Positions 34,101-45,576 of a DNA stretch of 61,336 nt are shown here, one piece after another (the stretch's first letter is position 1; every line of letters starts with the position of its first letter). A program made the translations under genes and the position numbers. The notes beneath the pieces were generated by a model that made no database searches, was not told the origin of the DNA, and saw only the letters and a list, made by a program, of their open reading frames with translations. Location of the stretch: assembly GCA_049724395.1 (NCBI GenBank), contig JAUGWO010000249.1, positions 1-61,336 of the forward strand. The letters run 5' to 3'. Origin of the DNA: Spongospora subterranea f. sp. subterranea. Lineage: Eukaryota; Endomyxa: Phytomyxea; Phytomyxea; Plasmodiophorida.

Positions 34101-37100
34101 AGTTCATGAACTGGTGATGAAAGAACATCCGACGACTCCTCTAGTTGATCTAGTTCATGAACTGGTGATGAAAGAACAATCGACGACTTCTCTAGTTGAT
34201 CTAGTTCATGAACTGGTGATGAAAGAACATCCGACGACTCCTCTAGTTGATCTAGTTCATGAACTGGTGATGAAAGAACATTCGACGACTTCTCTAGTTG
34301 ATCTAGTTCATGAACTGGTGATGAAAGAACATCCGACGACTCCTCTAGTTGATCTAGTTCATGAACTGGTGATGAAAGAACATCCGACGACTCCTCTAGT
34401 TGATCTAGTTCATGAACTGGTGATGAAAGAACATTCGACGACTCCTCTAGTTGATCTAGTTCATGAACTGGTGATGAAAGAACATTCGACGACTCCTCTA
34501 GTTGATCTAGTTCATGAACTGGTGATGAAAGAACATCCGACGACTCCTCTAGTTGATCTAGTTCATGAACTGGTGATGAAAGAACATCCGACGACTCCTC
34601 TAGTTGATCTAGTTCATGAACTGGTGATGAAAGAACATTCGACGACTTCTCTAGTTGATCTAGTTCATGAACTGGTGATGAAAGAACATCCGACGACTCT
34701 CTAGTTGATCTAGTTCATGAACTGGTGATGAAAGAACATCCGACGACTCCTCTAGTTGATCTAGTTCATGAACTGGTGATGAAAGAACATTCGACGACTT
34801 CTCTAGTTGATCTAGTTCATGAACTGGTGATGAAAGAACATCCGACGACTCCTCTAGTTGATCTAGTTCATGAACTGGTGATGAAAGAACATCCGACGAC
34901 TCCTCTAGTTGATCTAGTTCATGAACTGGTGATGAAAGAACATCCGACGACTCCTCTAGTTGATCTAGTTCTGGTGATGAAAGAACATGAACTGGTGATG
35001 AAAGAACATTCGACGACTCCTCTAGTTGATCTAGTTCATGAACTGGTGATGAAAGAACATTCGACGACTCCTCTAGTTGATCTAGTTCATGAACTGGTGA
35101 TGAAAGAACATCCGACGACTCCTCTAGTTGATCTAGTTTATGAACTGGTGATGAAAGAACATCCGACGACTCCTCTACTTGATCTAGTTCATGAACTGGT
35201 GATGAAAGAACATCCGACGACTCCTCTAGTTGATCTAGTTTATGAACTGGTGATGAAAGAACATCCGACGACTCCTCTAGTTGATCTAGTTCATGTATAA
35301 TTTGTGTAATACCAATCAACCGACTCTTGTCTCGCAATGGTTTGGAAGCAGAAGGTTTTGGTATGAGACTTGGTCGTATTGATTTGATGCCACTCGACGA
35401 AGGGTGATTGGACAGTCGTTTGGGCTTTTGTTTGGTCTCAGGAAAAAGAGGGGCTTTAGGTAAATGACTTAAAGTTTGTTTTTTTGTGTCCTTTGGTGCA
35501 GGATATTTCGGCAATGGTCGGCGATTCTCACACATATTCGGCATTTGTTGCTCAGTAATTTTCGATAGTGGTTTCTTGGAAGTATTCGGCAACCGTTTCT
35601 CAGGGATATTCGTCAATCGTCTGAGTTCCTGTTTGTTTTCATAAAGAGTAGGGGGTTTTGGTGACAGACTTATTTGTTTGGTGCCTCTTGTTGCGGATTG
35701 GTCAGGTTTCGATTTGAATACCGAAAGAGCGGGGTCGTTTTGTGAATTTCTCTGTCGTAATGGTTTTGTATCCCTTGGTGCAGGAGTATTGGCTAATTGG
35801 TTGAACTTTGATCTGATTTCAGAAGCAGCAGATGGTTTTGGCAAAGGACTTGGTCGTATTCCTTTGGTGCCACCATTGGCGGGATCATTCGGCAATTGGT
35901 TCAGTTTCGATTTGCCTTCAGAAAGAGCGGGCTTTTTTGATGGAAGCCTTAGTCGTATTGGCTCGGTGCCCCTTGATGCAGCGATATCCGCCAACCGTTT
36001 GTGTTTCTCTTTGCTGACCAGCGACGATTGCCCTTTAGCTGTTCCCCGATCAATGGAAGACGAAGGGGCGACAATTGACGTGAAAGCTAGCTGAAACCTC
36101 TAAGAAAAAAATCGTTTGCATTGATCTGACACATAGAATGCGATACGATATCGTACATGTCTTTCCATCTTCAGAACGACGATCGAGTCCTCATCGCAAG
36201 AGACAGTCGCCGATTTCTTCTTGGACATCATATCAGCAATGCTTCGCTCCTCATCCGCCGATGAAGTGGGTTTGACTTCGGTGAGCGATTCTGAGGCAAA
36301 GGTTGAAACCAGGTGGAATGGCCAATGGAACTTCCTGTGCAAATCGAGCACTTCAATGACTTCCCCACACACAGATTCACAGAAACTTCAAAGACCTGCA
36401 AATTGAGAAATCCGCACGAAAATGTCCAGCCGGAATTCCTCATAAACACCATCGCTGGAACAGAAAACCTGACTTTCGTCGCCGGTTGATTTTGGGTCTA
36501 AATGCAACAGAAGTAAATCGGTGCAACACAGTTCCTGTGAAAAGCGAAAGGAATATACAGACAGGCAACACGCGAAAATCATAAAAATTGACGGGCGAAG
36601 GAGAAAACATATGAGAACAGTTTACCAAGGAAGGCAGAAGAATTATTTGCGCCTCCCTGTTTTTCAGCTGAAATGAATCCCGAAAGTCAAATTCCTACAG
36701 ACAAGGTTCTTTAGTTGTTCGACAAACAACAGCAACAGACAGGAACGGGACGCTTACAAAGCCGGCCATATTTAGGGTCAGGTGTGTTGTACTGTCTACA
36801 GAAATGGTGCCAGGTAATGGTTCAGTGTCTTTCTCCATGGAATTGGGAAACATTCCTTTCAGCGACGACCCAACGACTTTCCATGGAAATCTCTGATAAA
36901 ACCTTATTTCACATGAAACAACAAATGAACAGGCTCTGCCCTACATCAAGCCCAAGATCACTGCAGGATATTGTACAGCCATCACCAAACTCATCCCGAT
37001 ATATTTGAGCCACAAACGTCTGTGAGGTAGTCGGTTAGTTCTGTGGCGAATCTGAAGAGATAATTTGAAGAGAACAGCGTTTCTACTGCACAGAATAAGA

Positions 37101-37336
37101 ATCCGACTTGGCTGGCGATGGAACCAAACCGGTCGGCGAAAAAGAAAAATGATGGCGATCAATGAACCAAAAAAAATCATGGAAGACTAAGATAACGCCT
37201 CCCATGGTTTTATGACTTCAAAATACAACAAGATCTGTTGCTGATCACTCACAGATGAGGGATCGATTACGTCCTTCGTGCCCATTGCGCCATTGTTGAT
37301 GCAGACGGCGGCCAGCAGTGCGCCAATCACCCACAT
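31169..37336 (-). CDS. Type I membrane protein 4 with long 17-residue repeat stalk
   Basis: ATG 37336 opens a signal peptide ('MWVIGALLAAVCINNGAMG'; first exon 37253-37336, phase-0 donor). Ectodomain exons read 'RFPWKVVGSSLKGMFPNS' (about 36755-36894), 'LKNREAQIILLPSL', 'ELCCTDLLLLHLDPKSTGD' and 'KFHWPFHLVSTFASES'. The second exon is uncertain. From about 36095 a large exon encodes a Lys/Pro-rich stretch with loose repeats ('KSKLNQLPNDPANGGTKGIR'), then about 68 copies of a 17-residue repeat (HELDQLEESSDVLSSPV and variants). After the array, 'HQEQIFDDRSLVIPDPEPDQ' leads through a small exon to the last exon, 31169-31366 (entered in phase 0 as in proteins 1 and 2), with a membrane span ('WPIVLINVCSFSLVVVAAF') and a His/Asp-rich tail ('HYGDEHQHDTDF'). 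Several repeat units have odd lengths (for example near 32900, 33030, 33430, 34700), so the frame is not continuous as given: assembly error or real disruption. Both array ends are in the same frame. Confidence 0.6.
31837..35295 (-). repeat. 51-bp coding tandem repeat, about 68 copies
   Basis: Unit on the plus strand: 'gaacatccgacgactcctct' + 'agttgatctagttcatgaac' + 'tggtgatgaaa'. The third codon positions around 'cat(c/t)cgacgac(t)(c/t)ctct' vary in a few defined states (S/D/N or I, E or K in the minus-strand protein). It is open in both directions, producing long plus-strand frames that I regard as shadows because only the minus strand connects to a signal peptide, spliced ectodomain and membrane anchor. 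Homogeneity is very high, suggesting recent expansion or ongoing unequal exchange. Confidence 0.95.
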
Positions 37337-37399
37337 GGTCAACGAGCGCGACTGGCTCCAGTCACAAGTGTCAGGACTCATGAGGACGTTCTGCGGGTG

Positions 37400-38680
37400 A
37401 ACCCCGTGCAGGTCTCCACCAAATGCGTGCTGGCGCTACACAGTCTCCGTAAATTGTCGGCCACGTTGCGCCATGCCATTTATTTATATTGGCTAGGTTT
37501 CCCCCTGGATCAATACGAATGGAATAGTACCGTGGTATACAACAGTGTTTGATAACTTGTATGCTCAAATTATGTGATTGCGATCATCGACACGATTTGC
37601 TTGCCATGACGAATTGCAATGTCTTATTTGCTGCAAAACTGACCACAAGCAATACGGTCTTCCAGTATCAAAACGTTGACGAAATCGAAGAAACGAATTT
37701 ATCAAAATCGCCAATGTCGGGTTGGTCATTACGGGCAATATCTCAATCCGGGTGATGTCATGTTTTGGCATCGACATGATGGAGTTCTGACAATTATCGG
37801 GGCGGGATAAATCCGAAAGAACGAGCAGCGGTGAACCAACACTTGAACCGCGAACAATGTCCAACTCATCATCGGGATGTTCGCCCATAGTTGGGACCAC
37901 TCGAGGCAATCAGTACCTGTTGACCAATACACCCCTCGTTCTCCTGCACCGCCGCCGCTTTGCAGCGCCCTCACTTGTAATAGACAATGAATGTCGTCGA
38001 AGCAGAGCACTGTTCAAGATGGTTTTAGATACGTAATATCCTCGACTTCTGAAAACGGCACGAGATACAACCGCTGCAGTCTGCGTCATGCCACAAAGCA
38101 CAGGCCAGAGCAGTGCTTTGCTACATTGGTAGTATTGCTCTATGGAACCGTCAAGGTCAGCGATCAACAGCGGGCTCACTGCTGCCAGCCTAGGTAGTCT
38201 AGATCATGAAATTGACGTGCAGGTCAAGAAATGTCGAGGATGACGTGGTTGCCGTGAAATGTGCTGCAGTTCATTGGTACATATATTGATGATGTCAATT
38301 ATATTTAGATGAAAGGAATGATTAATCATCTTGGTGAAACTGATCGATCACGAACCGCAACCTCAATCTGGGTGGAAGTCAGCGCCAAAATTCTCGACAT
38401 ATATGAAAACTCTCCGGTTCATATGCTGACGAAGTCGGAGAGCAAGCAGCGGGTACAGTACGCCCGGCATGGTGGACAGTACTGCAGATAGGCTGAGGGA
38501 TATTGAGGAGCCAGATCTTGATCTGACCACCAACCGCATCCTCCCATTGTTAGCGTTCAACACGCCCGTGTATGAGGTGATCACACAACATAGGCTGGCT
38601 GAATCGGGCCATCCTAGAAGATACAAAACGGGGTCAAACAACCAGGTACAATAGTTCATTTGTTCGGGGACACAATATTC
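37400..38680. other. Stretch without a confident gene
   Basis: Upstream flank of membrane protein 4 and unassigned sequence. Open stretches on both strands between 37.5 and 38.7 kb are short and lack convincing splice partners; the part from about 38.45 kb may be the 5' portion of the MULE-like remnant. Confidence 0.4.
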
Positions 38681-38689
38681 AAAATGTCC

Positions 38690-39133
38690 CGGCTCCTTTT
38701 GAACAGCTTCTGGTGGTGATGGCAAAAGACGTGGTAAACGACTTGTATATGCAGTGTTTCTCTGTTTTGATGACCTGCAAAACCGCTACTGTAGTTTATA
38801 CCGCATGGCGTTCAATTTGATCAAAGCGGTCATTGGAACAACAGTCAATCCAGGCAGTGGTACCTGGGATTTTGAACAAGCTTCGATCAATGCAGTTAAA
38901 GGTACATGATGTGTTGTCAACTGATTCTATGATTTGTAGATGTGGCAGTGTTTTTAGATGTTTTTGGTGACAGAGTATCCATTGTCGGATGCTTTTTCGA
39001 CCTTTCCACATTGAAACTATCAGATTATTCAGCCATTTGCTTTATGAGGCCGCGGATCTTGGAAGCCAAACCGTTATTGCACACCATGTGTAGTGGCTGT
39101 GAATGTGTTTTTGGGTCGCTCGAACAACTTTAA
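38690..39133 (+). mobile_element. MULE-like transposase fragment
   Basis: Two plus-strand segments join cleanly across a 38-bp gap or intron (38902-38939): 'KAVIGTTVNPGSGTWDFEQA' followed by 'VAVFLDVFGDRVSIVGCFF'. The order D-F-E-x-A ... hydrophobic block ... G-C-x-F-[HD]-L is the signature region of Mutator-like (MULE) transposases, where Asp of DFE is catalytic. The first catalytic Asp and terminal inverted repeats were not found. 'FFDL' in place of the usual 'FHL' and early truncation suggest an inactive relic. Confidence 0.45.
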
Positions 39134-39966
39134 TTCCTCAAGGGATATCTCACTATCCTTGCATCGATCACGAGCAAATTCTGCTCGCACCAAAACTCGG
39201 AGACATCTCTCTTGAAAATCTTGGCGATAAATCCACCCAATATCTGTTCCATTGGTCCTGAAACTTCTACTCTTTAAGTTGAATATCATATGTCACCACA
39301 ACTTGGTGAGTGTTCTAGCTTCCCTTAATTTATGCAATTATACTCTTCTCACCAGGAGAAGCCGCACACACCGACCTCAAGTCAATCGGAGGCATTATCA
39401 TTGGGGAAGGGGTCAAGATGGCCTCTTTGAGATGGTAATTAACATTGTGTAATCGTCCTGGCGTCCAGAAGGACCTGGTGCCCAACCGTCAATTCGGTGG
39501 GAAAACGGCTGTGAAACCGAGTCAAGAACCGACGTGTGCCAACTTAATGGGTTTTGAATACACCGTGTTTACTCGCAGATGTTGTTGGTTTGATGAACCG
39601 ACAGCAAACACGGGGTCGATACAATCTCAAAAGCGACAAACTGAAAGTAATGTTTTGCAGAAGACTTGCCAATTACAGCCAGAGAGCAACATGTCAATGA
39701 GAAGTGACAACAATGAGCTATTACTTCTCAATTTTTGTGATTCCTGGCCAACTCAATCTCGCTCGACCTGAGGCTTCGTCTCGATTGGACCAATCGATGA
39801 CGGTAAGCGACCCCAAAGCAGTGCAGATGAAGGAAATTCACACGAAGCTCTGAGATAGAGATCACGATCACGATTGTTCTAATTGATCGATCAGATTCAA
39901 AACGATGATCAGAGAGCACTCAGGACGGCGGAACAGTCGTCAATAGATTATGTTCATGTCAGCTGG

Positions 39967-41340
39967 TCAGTTCCTCATCAATGCTAGCATCAAGCTCGTA
40001 GCATCTCGTCGTGTTTCTATCGTATTTAGCGGATCTCGAGGGCTAGGACCAGCCTCTCGGGACCGGGTCACCTCCGCTCCCACCGGTTTATCGCCATCTG
40101 ACTTTTTTTTTTGCTTGTGAGTCTCCACATCGTAGAACAATGATAGCCTACCAAAACCATCCGAATCGTAATACCAACAAAGAAATGAATAGTCGACTGC
40201 TCCGTAAAGACGTTCATTAACTGTTGGAAATAAACAATGATTTTCTGCGAATATACGATACTTTCAAAGGAAAGTAACCTCTTAACCTCTTCAAGACGTT
40301 GAACCAAGCGAAGCTAAATTGATCTTGCTATCAAATTTCAGGGGACGAGGACAGCTGATGAAAACCGAGGCAGGGTTTATTGTTGGCATCGTAGGATTGC
40401 GTGGATCGGATACCACGAGCAAATCACTGACTTGACATGACCACGGTTGTGCAGTTTGACCATCATTACTTGGAAAAAATTCCATTGGTTTGAAACGAAA
40501 ATTGACACGCCAACGAGTTCAATGAATTCGGAGAAGTTTGTTGATGTGAATGGAGCGATGGGAACTGGAGACATATATCAGTGATTGGACTTGTTGACGA
40601 ATCCAAACAAACGCACCATGAGATGTCACTGATTTCGCAACTTCGGGAGCTCATCGCCAAACTGCATTTTGAGAATATCCATGGGGTTGATTAGATTGGA
40701 ACAATCGTGCTCAGAGGGTTCGAGATTGTCAGCTACAACACCATTAATGCCAGTTAGCACATGGGAACATGCAGTGATTGCGACAACGAACTTACAAAAG
40801 CTAGGTTTCGCGTGGGTTCCTGAAAAATAGCTATGGATTGCACCGGTCATAAAGGCATGATCTGCCACAATATTAGAAACTCACTGCAGATCGAATCTAA
40901 ATGTTCTTACCATGGAATCCTGCGCTCAATTCTTCCGATTGCTGTGAAGGCGGATGCTTTGGAGTAATTCCTTTTTGACAATAAGTATAGCCTCGACGAT
41001 CCTGTGGATTGAATATTTACCTTTGGCAATCTTTGCATTTTGACGCAATGTAATTCGCATTTTTGAAAAGAAAGATTGTTTATTAGGGAGCGACGGTCCA
41101 CCTGGAATCATGAGTTAGATTACATTGATGAGATCTTGCTGAAAGAAGAAAAACGATACACATTGAAACATGCTGGAAATCAATAAAATATTTCCAGATA
41201 CGGAGAGTTGATCAAATACCTTTTTCAACTATGACATAAGGGTCGTCGATAGGTTGACCACTGGCGATCAAGGCACCGTAGGCATATATCACCACGAACG
41301 TTGTTACGATCGCGTGATGAATGGTAAAAAACACAGACAT
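39967..41340 (-). CDS. Secreted family member 5 (model partly resolved)
   Basis: First exon 41220-41340 encodes a signal peptide ('MSVFFTIHHAIVTTFVVIYA'), ending in phase 1. The second, 41021-41101, reads 'SKMRITLRQNAKIAK', in the position of 'RLVKLSSDG...' in protein 2. A further exon near 40630-40735 gives 'NLEPSEHDCSNLINPMDILK' and one near 40490-40580 gives 'STNFSEFIELVGVSIFVSNQ'. The last exon, 39967-40220, reads 'YGAVDYSFLCWYYDSDGFGR' and ends with a charged tail ('TIETRRDATSLMLALMRN'). Junctions between 40.3 and 40.95 kb are not all in phase, so some exon borders are wrong or the gene is damaged. No transmembrane segment is present. Membership in the tandem family rests on position, strand, signal peptide and small-exon layout rather than strong sequence similarity. 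Confidence 0.5.
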
Positions 41341-41876
41341 GTCTCGATGAAAGGGCTATCGATATCTGGCAACTAGTAAACTTGCGTTTAACAAAATGAC
41401 CCAACAATCGCTTGAGGTGCACATTGGTAATCGAGGCGAAGTGGTATCCAATTCCAAACAAATTCGGCTCACCAGTCAGGCCAATGGCCAAAATGGACAA
41501 GTGGACGACTGAGAGAGGTACCTCATACGACTCTTTGCGGACAATTCGGTTCCACAGCCACAGGTGGCGGGCGGTCACGGGGACAGAGTTGGCCCACAGT
41601 CAGATCACCGCAGTCCCTACGAAGCGAATCCAGGTGCTCCATGGGACAAGAATCACTGAGTTAGACTCATTTTGGATCCAAATCCAACACTGTGCGCAGT
41701 AATGTTAATACACTACGTGTATATTCTTGCCAACCAGCTCAACCAGTCCCTACGTACATCCTACTCCTACCTAGGTAGCGCTGTACCAGTGAACTCAGGA
41801 ATGTCAGACACAAGAAGTGTTGAAAGGCTTTAACCGACTGATTATCGTCATCAGTCGGTCGCGGACTTGCGCGCCA

Positions 41877-41992
41877 TATTTTAATACGTGTACGCTTACG
41901 TGTACGCTTGACTGTAACATTACGTGTACGCTTGACTGTAACATTACGTGTACGCTTGACTGTAACATTACGTGTACGCTTGACTGTAACAA
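41877..41992. repeat. 24-bp tandem repeat
   Basis: About four to five copies of 'acgtgtacgcttgactgtaa' + 'catt', each with the palindromic core ACGTGT/ACGCTT. It lies in a non-coding stretch upstream of the secreted gene ending at 39967. Confidence 0.85.
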
Positions 41993-42507
41993 GGAATCGA
42001 TGAGAGTTCTGGTCTGTGCTTCGGCACAACGACCTCAACCATGGCACGTCGAATTCTCGTATTTGCTATAGTTTGATCTTTGAATATTGTTTTGCGCTTT
42101 CGGTTGGATTAGGGAAACAGAGTTTGTCTGTTCAATGTCCTTTTGGTGTGTCCGTTGGGCTTCTGTGGTGCGCCTGATAAAAGTTTTCATTCGCGCTTCT
42201 CGCCGATAGAAAAGGGCAGAACGTATGAATCTTCACCCAGGAACTTATGAAGGAAGAACACAAGCCCCAACTTATCGCTGAATGGAACTCGATCAAATAA
42301 TTAAAAACCGGTAGCCAGAATCACCCCAATTATTCGAGAGCATCGTCTTGTGCAGCCATCGAAAGGTTTACATTATAAATATTGAACGCATTCCTCGTAT
42401 CCCGTCTGGGTTGATCTCCGCCATTTTCCGCTGCAATATCAGCCTGTAATTTTCGGCGAGCGTTGTCCCTTACATTGCACCCTGACTAAACATGAAGCTT
42501 TCCATGC

Positions 42508-42759
42508 CTAATCTTGACTAGCCAAATAACTTGTATCTTGGAAAACAACAAACTTTCGAGGATTGGTGAAGTCGTTGGTTTTGACGCCTCTTTCATACAG
42601 ATAATGGACAAACCTTTCAACCGCTGTCGTCGTTTCATTAAATCGACATTCAAAATCAATATAGCGACAAGAAATGAGCGCCTGTGCTGGCACAGAAAAA
42701 GGGACATAAAACAACGAAGCGATGATTCCCATGATCAATTTCGTGAACCAGCCCGACAA
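42508..42759 (-). CDS. Candidate small secreted protein (83 aa)
   Basis: An uninterrupted minus-strand reading of 83 residues starts with a good signal peptide ('KLIMGIIASLFYVPFSVPAQ', predicted cleavage after PAQA) and leaves a mature peptide of about 56 residues with two Cys ('SCRYIDFECRFNETTT') and one N-glycosylation sequon (N-E-T). No paralogue in the window. It could be the first exon of a larger spliced gene rather than a complete one, since the end 'YLASQD' is followed by a stop without further context. Confidence 0.35.
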   Translation of the reverse strand: MSGWFTKLIMGIIASLFYVPFSVPAQALISCRYIDFECRFNETTTAVERFVHYLYERGVKTNDFTNPRKFVVFQDTSYLASQD

Positions 42760-44079
42760 ACGATTACATCACCACGAATCGGCGAGAAGCGACATCAGTC
42801 ATCACAATACGTATATAATGGCAGAGAGTGCCACCATCTCCGTCCTGGCAAAAAAACTGGGGATGTCACTATATCGCGGTGACACTAAACCGGGGTTTAG
42901 AAAATTGTGTAGGTTCAGTTGTCAAATTTTTGTTTGCAGCCTGGCAATGATTATTGAGTCAGTCGTTCTATCCATTTGTCTTGGCGACGACATCTTCCAT
43001 CAAGTTAACAGCATCGCAATGGGCACGAACGCTGCAGTCCAACAAACATATTAGCATTGTCTTCAAATTCGAATATTTGTACAGATCCCGAGTATGAAGT
43101 CGATGAGATCATAAAACAGAGGACACGGCATGGAGCACGAGAAGAGTTTTCATTAAGTGGAAAGGATATGAGCCGAATATATAACACTTTGGAGCCAACC
43201 TCTATGCTCAACGATGCTGCGTTGGCGGCAGCGTGTCGGTGGGAAAAAAGACGACGGCGATTTCAAATAATATCTGCTGGGATCGGGGAGATTTGTTGGC
43301 GGAACGTCAGTTGACCCCACGAGGATGACCTCAACGGGGCGATGATGAACGTGAGAATTCCTCCATAATTCTCATTTAGTTAGATCAAGTCTTATAAAGT
43401 TTTTCTTCTGTCCTTTCGATTATCTCGCTAGTCGTATTGATACATACGACGAAACGACTATACCAGATTGGTACTACGCCTGCACTATAGCCTGAACCGG
43501 ATTCTGTCTTACGACGATATGTGTCACGAAGCGTGTCGCAACCGCGATGGAGATGGCGAATTCTTTCTTCTTTGATGAATCAGATAATTACAATCTTAAA
43601 ATACTGAGTAGGCAATTTGGGTTTTATTGTGAGATTGAAAGGCAAGACGAGATTAATTCCTCATATTGTTAAAGATATGCTAGGTCCCCGCTTGAGGGCA
43701 AGCAATGAGAGAGAGAGAGAGAAAGAAATTTATTAATGAGAAGATTTTGAAGAGCGTCGGATACTGTACTGTGGATTGAAGTACATTCCCCTTTCCGAAA
43801 ATGAAATATAGTAAAGAAATTAGATTGATAACTGTTTCACCATGTGATGGTCAGAATGATCTGACAGGAACTGTTGAATTATAGTTGAAATATCCTCCTG
43901 GATTGTATTGAAGGGTTCCCAAATGGCGTCTTCAAAACCACTCAATGAATTAGGAGGTCCAGTTGTGCAGACTCTGGATTGCGACCAATGTTCTTAATAC
44001 CTGCCCCTTCGAATTTGGTGGCGGCCGATATTATTTATACGCCAGGTGGTAATCTGTAAGTCGCGATCGCAGTAGTGTT
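42760..44079. other. Stretch without a confident gene
   Basis: Plus-strand readings near 42.72-43.05 kb and 43.06-43.31 kb are open but unplaced. A short (GA)n tract sits at about 43709-43727. AT-rich sequence with no recognised feature follows to 44.08 kb. Confidence 0.4.
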
Positions 44080-45576
44080 TTAAACTTTCAGCGTTGCAGA
44101 TCGCCAGCAGTGATCGGTGACGGTAATTCGCTCAGTGACGAAACGAAATTGTGATCGAACGAGACACCCTTTTCCGATATCATTCTGCCGCATTAATTGT
44201 GATCGAACGAGACCCCCTTTTCCGATATCATTCTGCCGCACCATTTGACCTCTGTCAAGAAGAGAGCGCAACGGTTTGGGTTCAGTTTGATGCCATGTGA
44301 GTGCAGATTGTCTAAGATGAGGACCAAAACTTCAAACCAGTTGTCAATGCTTGTGGCATAACCCAAAAAGTCGTCAACCCATAGAAGGGCGCTTGTGTAG
44401 ACCAGATCGGCCAGCACTTCTTGCATCCCCGCCTCCAAAGCGAAAAGTGCATCGGCTAGGCCTTGGATTATACGACGCGGCGTGTGGACGGCCTCATTCG
44501 TCATGAAAGAACAAAGTTCCCAAGATTCGGGATGTAATGGAAACTGCCAGTACCCTTTGAAGGCGTCCAGCATGATAAAAAGTTTTGCATTACGAAGATA
44601 TGATAAGATGAGATCTATGTGAGGCATGGGCCAAACAAGACGTTCAGTACGTTTGTTGACCTCCTTCGTATCGATAGTCAGGCGATAACCACGGCGCTCG
44701 ATGTCTTTCTTCTCGACTAGGCCTAGATGAAGTGGCATCAGATTTCGGCATCAGATCCATTGGCCTACCCTTAGCTGGCGGATCGCGTCCGAGTTTCAAT
44801 CGCCACATGACGCGCTCAAGACCTCGGATTTGAGACGGGCTCGATGCTCTTGCGGAAGACCGTTCTGAACGGCGCGGTCGCCCATATCAATGATGGCGGA
44901 GAATTCACTGGCATCCTAGCCGATGTCGACAAACTAATCTTCTCCAGGTTCATCGCCGGGACTCAGATCAGCGGTGTGATCGATTGAGACCCGCTTTATG
45001 GCTGATGAGATATCAGGATCTGACTTTGTATAGTCATCGTCAATAAGGAGATGACCATTCGGGGCATCCTTCAAAGTATTCAGGAATAGCACATCTGGGT
45101 CGATTTTGCCGATTAGGATAACGCCATCGGATAGATTTTCCTTTGTCACGTAAATCTCTCGCCACGTAATGTTACAGTCATTCCAGTGTGGGGATCGTGA
45201 CCAAGATCGAGAAGTGGTTAACCAAGATATGTGGTCACGGCGCCAACTGTTGCCTCTTTACCGGTCAACAAGTTGGCAAACGGCTTGTTCGCTACATTGT
45301 TTCAAAGTTTGAAGCCGTTGCAATGTTGCCAGGTCGATTGTGCGTCTGCTGGATCCGTTATCCAGTTCGAAGGGCAAGGTGAGACTGTCATTCAACTTGA
45401 CCGATCGCAGACGATACGATGGAACTAGCCAAAATACAAGGTCCCGGAAAGTTGAGAGCATTAGAAAACTCTCCTGAATAATCACAGCATTTTGAAATTT
45501 TCCAACGGAAATCTGAACCAGCAACGGCCACACCCTCGAATGAGGGCATGATCCTGCCTTCTGGAAATGGCGACAG
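44080..45576 (-). mobile_element. LTR-retrotransposon polymerase remnant
   Basis: The minus-strand open stretch 44193-44738 is a reverse-transcriptase palm/fingers segment: 'YRLTIDTKEVNKRTERLVWP', then 'FIMLDAFKGYWQFPLHPES', then 'ALLWVDDFLGYA' at the catalytic Y/W-x-D-D box. The pattern fits a gypsy-like element. Upstream text to about 45.57 kb carries weak protease-like fragments. It is a fossil without visible terminal repeats, broken in several places, and abuts satellite array B. Confidence 0.75.

Noticed and set aside
31861-35300. Long plus-strand open frames through the 51-bp array (MKEHPTTPLVDLVHELV repeats)
   Set aside because: The repeat is open in both directions because of its composition; only the minus strand joins to a signal peptide, spliced ectodomain and membrane anchor.
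42900-43055. Penelope/DIRS-like reverse-transcriptase motif ('FHQVNSIAMGTNAA')
   Set aside because: One short motif without neighbouring polymerase blocks; not enough to call an element.
43057-43314. Possible Ulp1-type SUMO protease fragment ('LEPTSMLNDAALAAA')
   Set aside because: Only a short L-x-D/N-D-like stretch matches; no catalytic His, Asp or Cys region was found.
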